DNA of 23,744 bases from an uncultured Clostridia bacterium (GTDB taxonomy: Bacteria > Bacillota > Clostridia > Oscillospirales > Acutalibacteraceae): the NCBI GenBank assembly GCA_958436475.1, contig CAUBKG010000031.1, positions 1 to 23,744 on the forward strand, read 5' to 3'. Within the stretch, counting starts at the first letter, position 1; every line of letters begins with the position of its first letter. Made by a program: the position numbers and the translations under genes. The notes below the pieces were generated by a model. It ran no database searches and was not told where the DNA came from. It worked only from the letters and a program-made list of their open reading frames with translations. Shown piece after piece: positions 18,709-23,744 of the stretch.

Positions 18709-18958
18709 AGATGACTATGATATTGGTAATGACCGCTCAAAACAGGAAAAACGGAATGTGAAGTGCATTTACATAGAGTATTCTCCACAATGTGCACAGC
18801 ATTCACATTATTCCGATTGTTTCCATAGAGTGGCAGGAAAAGGCCCGGCAGCAGGGTAGAGAGCCCTGTTCCGACGCGTGGGGCAGTGCGCAAGCCGGCC
18901 GGCGCCTTGGGATCGCAGGCAAATAAAGGTTCCTTTTTCCGCATTCCCAAAACAAGGA
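18707..18958 (+). ncRNA. Candidate small RNA from the orphan promoter
   Basis: Transcription from the plus-strand promoter would begin near 18707. No open frame with a ribosome site follows. The stretch contains an imperfect 16-bp stem-loop: 18752-18756 with 18811-18815, 18757-18762 with 18802-18807, and 18763-18767 with 18793-18797. All three segments pair fully, with bulges on the 3' side. No clear T-run terminator is visible before the antisense XRE gene, so the 3' end is unknown. This is the only thing I can assign to the 320-base gap 18639-18958. Confidence 0.35.
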
Positions 18959-19183
18959 TTATTTTTTCCGTGGATACGGTTTGATTTCGTCGGTCCGGCT
19001 GAGAATGTAATCGGTGGAGGTATGATAAAAATCAGCCAGTTTCAGCAGATGTATCAAGGGTATCGGCTGTGCGCCGCGCTCATATCTCGAATAGACGGTC
19101 TGCTGAATCCCCAGCTTTTTGCTGAGTTCTTTTTGGGTAAGGTCCTGATCCTCCCGCAAATCTCTGAGCCTTGGAAAGTACAT
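18959..19183 (-). CDS. Small XRE-family helix-turn-helix regulator
   Basis: A 74-aa single-domain regulator: LRDLREDQDLTQKELSKKLGIQQTVYSRYERG (residues 7-38) is the HTH core, and FYHTSTDYILSRTDE closes the fold. A strong AGAAGGAGG ribosome site lies 8 bases before ATG. It is transcribed away from the DUF6809-like gene at 19302, and the two genes share an exact inverted repeat in the gap. This suggests it represses itself and its neighbour. Confidence 0.85.
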   Translation of the reverse strand: MYFPRLRDLREDQDLTQKELSKKLGIQQTVYSRYERGAQPIPLIHLLKLADFYHTSTDYILSRTDEIKPYPRKK

Positions 19184-19193
19184 AAGATTGCCT

Positions 19194-19284
19194 CCTTCTA
19201 TAGTACTGATTAATACTTACTTTAGACTCTAGCACGCACAATTATGATTTCGTTCTGTGTAGTATCTATAAGTACTATAGAAGG
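19194..19284. promoter_or_regulatory. Shared operator region between divergent genes
   Basis: A perfect 14-bp inverted repeat: CCTTCTATAGTACT (19194-19207) and AGTACTATAGAAGG (19271-19284), 63 bases apart. Reading towards each gene, both copies show AGTAT-N5-AGTACTATAGAAGG, so each flank carries two half-sites ten bases apart, on one face of the helix. The 3' part doubles as the ribosome site of the XRE gene. I could not settle exact promoters here. Confidence 0.6.
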
Positions 19285-19301
19285 CGAAAGGATGAACAAT
19301 T

Positions 19302-19568
19302 TTGAAAAGCAGCGCCTCAAATCAGGAATATAATTTGGCATTTGATAGTGTAAATGATTCACGCTTAGAGGAAGAAGAACTCAGCGCATTGTGTTCCCAA
19401 TTGGAGCGGCTGGAGAAAGAACTGCGGGAGCTGCTCGCGGGCGAAGTGGCAAAGCGGTATGAAGCGTGCCTGGAGCTTCGGCGCAGGGTTCTGCTGCAAA
19501 CGGAGCAGGAAAGCTTTTTTGAAGGCGTTCGCATGGGAATCCATTTAGCGTCCGGCGGCCAAAAATAA
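19302..19568 (+). CDS. Small DUF6809-like protein
   Basis: An 88-aa protein. The start is TTG 19302, nine bases after AAAGGA; the nearby ATG at 19292 is in another frame and soon hits a stop. The protein is mostly helical, with a Glu/Leu-rich likely coiled coil (about 21-62), and ends in ESFFEGVRMGIHLA. This matches the ENFIYGFRLGVRLM-type ending of the DUF6809 family of small Firmicutes proteins of unknown function, as I recall it. It is divergent from the XRE gene at 18959-19183 and shares an inverted repeat with it. Such XRE/DUF6809 pairs are typical of accessory DNA. A clear terminator follows. Confidence 0.7.
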   Translation: MKSSASNQEYNLAFDSVNDSRLEEEELSALCSQLERLEKELRELLAGEVAKRYEACLELRRRVLLQTEQESFFEGVRMGIHLASGGQK

Positions 19569-19573
19569 AAAGG

Positions 19574-19611
19574 GGTGTATTGCCTTAAAAAAGGGGATAC
19601 ACCTTTTTTTT
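19574..19611 (+). terminator. Terminator of the DUF6809-like gene
   Basis: GGTGTAT (19574-19580) pairs with ATACACC (19597-19603), followed directly by eight T. Confidence 0.85.
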
Positions 19612-19643
19612 ACCTTATGGCAGTGAAAAAAAGGCCCGCTTTC

Positions 19644-19672
19644 TTGCGGGCAGAGGCAAGCTTTGCTATAAT
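19644..19672 (+). promoter_or_regulatory. Promoter of the histidine-phosphatase gene
   Basis: TTGCGG (19644-19649), a 17-base spacer and perfect TATAAT (19667-19672) with TG-C before it. A 6-bp inverted repeat (19634-19639 with 19646-19651) overlaps the -35 box. Confidence 0.75.
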
Positions 19673-19678
19673 GTAAGA

Positions 19679-19823
19679 CGAAAGTTTATGTTATGCGCAA
19701 ATGTTTACGATGCCAGTACGAAACGGTGGAGAAAGCCCCCGGCCGTGCGGGGATAAGGGAGCGGCGGCCGGGGGTACTTCAACCGGTGGGCAGCGTAAAA
19801 AGCGCAGGAAAGAGGCGGCGCAA
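19679..19823 (+). promoter_or_regulatory. Long structured 5' leader of the histidine-phosphatase gene
   Basis: The predicted transcript has about 145 untranslated bases. A perfect 10-bp GC stem (19736-19745 with 19765-19774) encloses a 19-base loop, and AGTAC (19715-19719) can pair with GTACT (19774-19778). I see no match to a known riboswitch consensus: the B12 box AGCCAGGAGACCTGCC is missing, although the gene could belong to cobalamin metabolism. Confidence 0.4.
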
Positions 19824-20480
19824 TTGAAGACATATCAGATTCATCTCATCCGCCACGGGCTGACTGAAGGAAACCGCGAGGGCCGGTATATCGGCTCCAC
19901 CGACCTCCCGCTCTCGCCCGAAGGCGCGGCGGGCCTCCTGGCGCTTCGGGAAAGGTATGAATATCCCCGGGCGGAGGTGTTTTTCTCGAGCCCGCTTCTG
20001 CGGTGCCTGCAATCGATAAATATTCTATACCCGGATGCAAAGCCGGTTGTGATAAAAGAGCTCGCGGAATGTGATTTCGGTGAATTTGAACGGAAATCGG
20101 CTGCGGAGCTGGAAGATCGGGAGGATTTCCGCCGCTGGATTTCGGGGAGCGGAAACAGCGCGCCGCCCGGAGGCGAAAACAGCCGCGATTTTATCCTGCG
20201 CACCTGCGGCGCGTTCGAGCAGATCGTGGAAGCCCTGATGAAAAGCGGCACCGCGGAAGCGGTGATCTGCGCGCACGGCGGCACGCTGATGTCTGTGCTC
20301 TCGGCCTACGGCCTTCCGAAGCACAGCTTTTCCGAATGGTTTGCACATCCCGGCTGCGGCTATACCGTTCGCATCACGCCGGGCCTCTGGATGCGAAGCC
20401 GGGTAATGGAGGTATCGGCCATCGTCCCCGCAGGCTTTGAAGAGCCGGAGGAACCCGATTCACCCGGCGCGCAGAGATAA
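19824..20480 (+). CDS. Histidine phosphatase (phosphoglycerate mutase superfamily), possibly alpha-ribazole phosphatase-like
   Basis: A 218-aa protein. I choose TTG 19824 because AGGAAAGAGG (19806-19815) precedes it and the family core starts at once: LIRHGLTEGNREGRYIGSTD. An upstream ATG at 19710 lacks a ribosome site and adds a low-complexity basic stretch. The catalytic residues are all present: Arg10-His11 (phosphorylated His), Arg60 in SSPLLRC, Glu82 near ECDFGEFE, and His151 in CAHGGT. The YIGSTDLPLSPEG and ECDFGEF stretches and PPGGENS resemble CobC (alpha-ribazole phosphatase) and small phosphoglycerate-mutase-like enzymes. No cobalamin genes are nearby, so the substrate is open. The C-terminal ~15 residues are acidic and Pro-rich. 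Confidence 0.85.
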   Translation: MKTYQIHLIRHGLTEGNREGRYIGSTDLPLSPEGAAGLLALRERYEYPRAEVFFSSPLLRCLQSINILYPDAKPVVIKELAECDFGEFERKSAAELEDREDFRRWISGSGNSAPPGGENSRDFILRTCGAFEQIVEALMKSGTAEAVICAHGGTLMSVLSAYGLPKHSFSEWFAHPGCGYTVRITPGLWMRSRVMEVSAIVPAGFEEPEEPDSPGAQR

Positions 20481-20486
20481 AAAAAT

Positions 20487-20535
20487 AGCCGCGAAAGAGA
20501 GAGGCTGCATATGGAAGCAGTTTCTCCCTTCGGCT
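20487..20535 (-). terminator. Hairpin with terminator geometry on the minus strand
   Basis: A 10-bp inner stem (20499-20508 with 20517-20526, two G-U pairs) is enclosed by AGCCG/CGGCT (20487-20491 with 20531-20535). A T-run follows only in the minus direction (six A at 20480-20485 on the plus strand after GATA). On the plus strand it may still end the histidine-phosphatase transcript as a hairpin without T-run. Confidence 0.5.
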
Positions 20536-20546
20536 GATAAAGCAGT

Positions 20547-20576
20547 TTGCCGATACAGACATCATTTACGCATAAT
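20547..20576 (+). promoter_or_regulatory. Possible promoter of the DUF3795 gene
   Basis: TTGCCG (20547-20552), an 18-base spacer and CATAAT (20571-20576). A short inverted repeat TCCATA...TATGGA (20602-20621) overlaps the ribosome site. Confidence 0.4.
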
Positions 20577-20628
20577 CACACTCTGAAAGCGGTATAGAAT
20601 GTCCATATCGACATTTATGGAGGTACTT

Positions 20629-21003
20629 ATGAAAAGAGAATTAGGAATTGCAAGATGCGGTCTTGCCTGTTGTCTGTGTTCTGAAAATGTGAAATGTAAT
20701 GGCTGCGGTTCAAATGAATGTCCTGATAATAACTGGTGTGAGAATAAAAAATGTTCTATTGAAAAAGGAATTTCACATTGTTATATGTGTCAGGATGATT
20801 GCAAAAAGGGGTTATTAAATAAAATCAAACCATATTCCTTTACGCTGTTTATTAAAAGATATGGTGAAGATAAATTATTGGATTGCTTAGAAGAAAATGA
20901 GAAAAATGGTATTATATATCATCGTGAAGGTATAAATGGAGATTATGATGATTTTGACGATGCAGAAAAACTAATAAATTTTATTTTGACGGGGGTGCGA
21001 TAA
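20629..21003 (+). CDS. DUF3795-family cysteine-rich protein
   Basis: A 124-aa protein starting at ATG 20629, with GGAGGT (20619-20624) just upstream. The first half is rich in paired cysteines: ARCGLACCLC, KCNGCGSNEC, CENKKCSIEKG and CYMCQDDC, a layout typical of DUF3795 proteins, which probably bind metal. The function is unknown. The second half is a helical domain ending in LINFILTGVR. The gene is clearly AT-rich (third codon positions are mostly A or T) compared with its GC-rich neighbours, which points to recent acquisition. It stands alone, with a weak promoter upstream and hairpins downstream. Confidence 0.82.
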   Translation: MKRELGIARCGLACCLCSENVKCNGCGSNECPDNNWCENKKCSIEKGISHCYMCQDDCKKGLLNKIKPYSFTLFIKRYGEDKLLDCLEENEKNGIIYHREGINGDYDDFDDAEKLINFILTGVR

Positions 21004-21420
21004 CTTCAACTTCCCGTTTGCCGATCAAAAAATATCGGCAGCAATCAAACCGAAAAAACCACTGACACTTTGCAGCCGAAAGGCTGAAAGTGTCATAGTG
21101 GGTTACGCACTTTGAAAAAGGTGCGTAACAAAAAGATAACGCTACACCCGAAAACAGGCACAAAAAGCGGCATAACCGATATGGCTACACCGTTCAACGA
21201 AATCAATTATTCAATTTTGATACAAAAGCCACCTTGGGGCACCTTCCTTACGGAGGGTGCCCCAAGGGCATCATTTTTCGGCAAAATGAAGCTGCGGCTA
21301 TTTTTTTTGCGCTGCGGCGTTTCTCACGCCGCGCACGGAGATGTTACGTCCGTTGCTCGCGCAGCGGGCAACATGGACAATTTTTATAGATTGCCAGGGG
21401 CAATCTATAAAAAACAGCCG
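21004..21420. repeat. Gene-free stretch packed with hairpins
   Basis: No supported gene. At least six inverted repeats follow each other: 21060-21100 (imperfect, GAAA-like loop), 21102-21129 (9-bp stem), 21233-21266 (15-bp stem, one G-U, TTAC loop), 21314-21332 (7 bp), 21352-21372 (9 bp with GCA loop, one G-U) and 21381-21413 (perfect 15-bp stem with AGG loop, flanked by T and A runs so it can end transcription on either strand). The left half is AT-rich, like the DUF3795 gene. It may be debris of a mobile element or a regulatory RNA region. Confidence 0.65.
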
Positions 21421-21429
21421 CCCGGACGG

Positions 21430-21459
21430 TTGACAATCCGGGAAACCTGTGTATATAAT
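21430..21459 (+). promoter_or_regulatory. Promoter of leuA
   Basis: Perfect TTGACA (21430-21435), an 18-base spacer and perfect TATAAT (21454-21459). Start is expected near 21466. An inverted repeat CCCGGA...TCCGGG (21421-21426 with 21437-21442) surrounds the -35 box. Confidence 0.85.
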
Positions 21460-21465
21460 AACAAT

Positions 21466-21748
21466 ACAAAGAAATAACCCGCAGCAAAGACAGTGAAGGG
21501 AATAAAGCACGTGGGGAAGATCTCAGAGAGCCGGCGGCTGGTGCAAGCCGGAATCAACCTGTGTGTATAGCTCATCCCGGAGTCGCGCGCCTGAAGGAAC
21601 GAAACGAGTAGGGTGTGCCGCCTGGCAGCGTTAACAGCCGGGGCCTTGTTAGAGGCTCTAAGAGGGCCATGCAGCGATGTATGGCTGAACGAGGGTGGTA
21701 CCGTGCAGTGTTTTCTGCGCCCCTGGCTTTTTGCTGGGGGCGTTTTTT
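21466..21748 (+). promoter_or_regulatory. T-box leader specific for tRNA-Leu
   Basis: The T-box sequence GAACGAGGGTGGTACCGTG (21687-21705) is nearly the family consensus. Stem I features are clear: AGAGAG (21525-21530), then CCGGCGGCTGGTGCAAGCCGG. The specifier loop carries CTC, a leucine codon, at 21571-21573 followed by A. Uncharged tRNA-Leu would pair with the specifier and T-box and hold the antiterminator, allowing leuA transcription. This agrees with the gene downstream. Confidence 0.95.
21718..21748 (+). terminator. T-box regulated terminator before leuA
   Basis: A 10-bp stem (21718-21727 with 21733-21742, two G-U pairs), TTTTT loop and six T. It lies 13 bases after the T-box sequence, as expected for the competing terminator. 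Confidence 0.92.
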
Positions 21749-21781
21749 CTTTGCAATTTTTCGTTAAAGGAGCAAAATATC

Positions 21782-23482
21782 ATGAAACAAGGCTGCAAGA
21801 AGTATATCCCGTTTGGGCAGATCAATCTGCCGAACCGCCAGTGGCCGAACAACGTGATCAACAAGGCGCCGGTATGGTGCAGCGTGGACCTGCGGGACGG
21901 CAACCAGGCCCTCGTGGACCCAATGAACCTGGAGGAAAAGCTCCTGCTGTTCAAAACCATTGTGGAAGCGGGCGTAAAGGAGATCGAGATCGGATTCCCC
22001 TCCGCCTCCGAAACGGAATACGAAATCTGCCGCACGCTCATCGATGGCGGCTATATCCCGGACGACGTGACCATCCAGGTTTTGGTGCAGGCGCGAGAAC
22101 ACCTCATCAAAAAGACCTTTGAAGCCATCCGCGGCGCCAAAAATGTGATTTTCCATTTTTACAATTCCACTTCGACCCTGCAGCGCAAGGTCGTATTCAA
22201 AACCGATATGCAGGGTGTTATTGATATTGCCGTGAACGGCGCCAAGCTCATCCGCGAGCTGAGCGAAGAAGCCGTTGCCGGCGGTATGAATCTGCGGTAT
22301 GAATATTCTCCGGAAAGCTTCTCAGGCACGGAGATGGACAACGCCGTGGAAATCTGCGGGCGTGTGATGGAAACGCTCGGGGCAACGCCGGAAAACAAGG
22401 TCATTTTAAACCTGCCGAACACGGTCGAGATGTGCACGCCGAATACCTATGCAGACCAGATCGAATATTTCTGCACGCATCTCAAAAACCGGGAAAGCGC
22501 CATCATCAGCCTGCACCCGCACAACGACCGGGGCACGGGCGTGGCGGCGGCGGAGTTAGGGCTGCTCGCGGGGGCCGAGCGTCTGGAGGGCACCTTCTTC
22601 GGGAACGGCGAGCGCACGGGTAACCTGGATATCGTAAACGTCGCACTCAATATGTATACCCAGGGGGTGGACCCGAAGCTCGATTTTTCGAATATTAACC
22701 ACATCCGAGAAATTTATGAGCAGACCACCCGGATGAAGGTTCACGAGCGCCATCCGTATGCCGGAAAGCTCGTGTTCACCGCCTTCTCCGGCTCCCATCA
22801 GGACGCCATCAACAAGGGCACACAGTATATGAAGGAAACGGACGGCGACTATTGGGAGGTCCCCTACCTGCCCATATGCCCAGCGGATATCGGGCGCGAA
22901 TACGAGCCCATCATCCGCATCAACAGCCAGTCCGGCAAGGGGGGAGCCGCCTTCATCATGCAGAATTCCTTCGGCTTCACGCTCCCGAAGGCCATGCATC
23001 CCGAGTTCGGGGCTCTGGTCAAGAAGGCCTGCGATGAATCGGGCAGGGAGATCACCCCGGAAGAAATCTATAATATCTTCCAAAAAGAATATTTGGAGAT
23101 CCGGTACCCGTATAATTTAAAAAGCTATAAGATTTACGAGCAGTCCGACCACGAAGACGAAGCTGCGCGCGTCACCTTCGAAGGCGTGCTCCGCTTCCGC
23201 CATGAAGACCATCCCATCAAGGCGGACGGCAACGGCCCTCTGGATGCTTTCTTCCATGCACTGAAGCAGGTGGGGATTACCGATTATAAATTTATCAACT
23301 ACTCCGAGCATGCGAAGGAATCGGGTGCGGATTCCAAGGCGGTGGCCTATATCCAGCTCGAGGCTCCAAACGGCGGGCACGTGTTCGGCGTGGGGATGGA
23401 GAACAACATCAGCCTCGCTTCCATCCGCGGCACGATTTCGGCCATCAACCGCGCGATCAAATCTGCTTCAGAAGAGAAATGA
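21782..23482 (+). CDS. leuA: 2-isopropylmalate synthase
   Basis: LeuA condenses acetyl-CoA with 2-ketoisovalerate, the first step of leucine synthesis. I place the start at ATG 21782 with AAAGGAG 10 bases upstream; the frame runs further up into the T-box terminator, so earlier starts are not real. Length is 566 aa, typical of the longer (yeast-like) LeuA subgroup. The HMGL-like TIM-barrel domain (about 30-310) contains DLRDGNQAL (36-44), the metal-binding HPHND (245-249) and GNGERTGN (274-281). A linker (about 311-430) and the LeuA allosteric domain (about 440-560; GVGMENNISLASI) follow, so leucine feedback inhibition is likely. No leuB, leuC or leuD follows. No good terminator is visible, only a small GCCGCG hairpin (23508-23523) before the tandem repeats. 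Confidence 0.97.
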   Translation: MKQGCKKYIPFGQINLPNRQWPNNVINKAPVWCSVDLRDGNQALVDPMNLEEKLLLFKTIVEAGVKEIEIGFPSASETEYEICRTLIDGGYIPDDVTIQVLVQAREHLIKKTFEAIRGAKNVIFHFYNSTSTLQRKVVFKTDMQGVIDIAVNGAKLIRELSEEAVAGGMNLRYEYSPESFSGTEMDNAVEICGRVMETLGATPENKVILNLPNTVEMCTPNTYADQIEYFCTHLKNRESAIISLHPHNDRGTGVAAAELGLLAGAERLEGTFFGNGERTGNLDIVNVALNMYTQGVDPKLDFSNINHIREIYEQTTRMKVHERHPYAGKLVFTAFSGSHQDAINKGTQYMKETDGDYWEVPYLPICPADIGREYEPIIRINSQSGKGGAAFIMQNSFGFTLPKAMHPEFGALVKKACDESGREITPEEIYNIFQKEYLEIRYPYNLKSYKIYEQSDHEDEAARVTFEGVLRFRHEDHPIKADGNGPLDAFFHALKQVGITDYKFINYSEHAKESGADSKAVAYIQLEAPNGGHVFGVGMENNISLASIRGTISAINRAIKSASEEK

Positions 23483-23534
23483 TAGGAACCAATGCCCTCA
23501 TCAGCCCGCCGCGAAAACGCGGCAGCTGCCGGAA

Positions 23535-23744
23535 GTGGTTGCTAGATCGGTCTTATGCCCCCACGCCGCCGGAGCGGCGGGACGGGCAAATTATCATTCG
23601 TGCGCTGCACGAATGATCTAGTAACCACAAAGTGGTTGCTAGATCGGATTTATGCCCCCACGCCGCCGGAGCGGCGGGACGGGCAAATATATCATTCGTG
23701 CGCTGCACGAATGATCTAGTAACCACAAAGTGGTTGCTAGATCG
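23535..23744. repeat. Tandem array of ~97-bp units with nested inverted repeats (continues past the window)
   Basis: Two full units (23535-23631, 97 bp; 23632-23729, 98 bp) and the first 15 bases of a third. They are nearly identical, differing only around TC/AT after GATCGG and by a one-base length change before ATCATT. Each unit starts with GTGGTTGCTAGATC and ends with GATCTAGTAACCAC, which pair (one G-U). Inside are a GC hairpin (CGCCGC-CGGA-GCGGCG within GCCC...GGGC) and an 11-bp hairpin (ATCATTCGTGC-GCT-GCACGAATGAT; its last three bases overlap the outer arm). An RNA unit could fold into a three-way junction. There are no unique spacers, no open frame and no target-site signature visible. 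Confidence 0.9.

Noticed and set aside
19700..19823. Cobalamin riboswitch before the possible CobC-like phosphatase
   Set aside because: Some bases (GGTGGAGAAAG) look suggestive, but the B12 box and the conserved core are absent.
21112..21477. A 121-codon open frame before leuA
   Set aside because: It crosses several strong hairpins and the leuA promoter, and the sequence looks random.
23535..23744. CRISPR array at the right edge
   Set aside because: The units are contiguous and nearly identical over ~97 bp, with no unique spacers between short repeats.

Overview
The window looks like chromosomal DNA of a strictly anaerobic Gram-positive bacterium of the class Clostridia, most likely a gut Oscillospiraceae/Ruminococcaceae-type organism. 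This is inferred from the GC-rich Clostridia-style genes: [FeFe] hydrogenases of groups B and C, a GlgC/GlgD pair, a T-box leader, a sortase-type surface protein, strong GGAGG ribosome sites and several TTG starts. I cannot name a species from sequence alone.

Layout from left to right: (1) the 3' end of a wall-anchored surface protein with an NPKTG sortase motif, followed by a terminator. (2) carA-carB for carbamoyl phosphate synthesis, behind an extended -10 promoter with a near-consensus arginine operator just after the start site. (3) An intergenic region of about 555 bp holding two terminators, two promoters and a near-perfect Rex operator. It leads into a four-gene operon: a thioredoxin-like 2Fe-2S ferredoxin, a PAS-containing sensory (group C-like) [FeFe] hydrogenase, a PP2C/SpoIIE-type phosphatase and a group B [FeFe] hydrogenase. 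The context suggests redox control of hydrogen metabolism plus an H2-sensing signalling branch. (4) A CapA-family membrane-anchored protein. (5) A glycogen operon of four genes: a GlgB-like protein, glgC, glgD and glgA. The GlgB-like protein keeps the branching-enzyme fold but has lost all the catalytic residues of the GH13 family, so it looks like a pseudoenzyme. GlgA also lacks the lysine of the KTGGL motif.

(6) From about 18.0 to 21.4 kb the window becomes accessory-like. It has a 36-bp perfect palindrome, two small XRE regulators on the minus strand, overlapping divergent promoters with a possible small RNA, a DUF6809-like protein facing an XRE gene across a shared inverted repeat, a histidine phosphatase with a long structured leader, an AT-rich DUF3795 protein and a run of hairpins in about 400 bp without genes. 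(7) leuA, controlled by a leucine T-box (specifier CTC) with its own terminator. (8) The right edge runs into a tandem array of about 97-bp units, each with nested inverted repeats, which continues beyond the window.

The most notable items are the catalytically degenerate branching enzyme inside an otherwise intact glycogen operon, the Rex-associated sensory hydrogenase/phosphatase operon, the structured tandem repeat at the right edge and the orphan promoter with a structured transcript near 18.7 kb.
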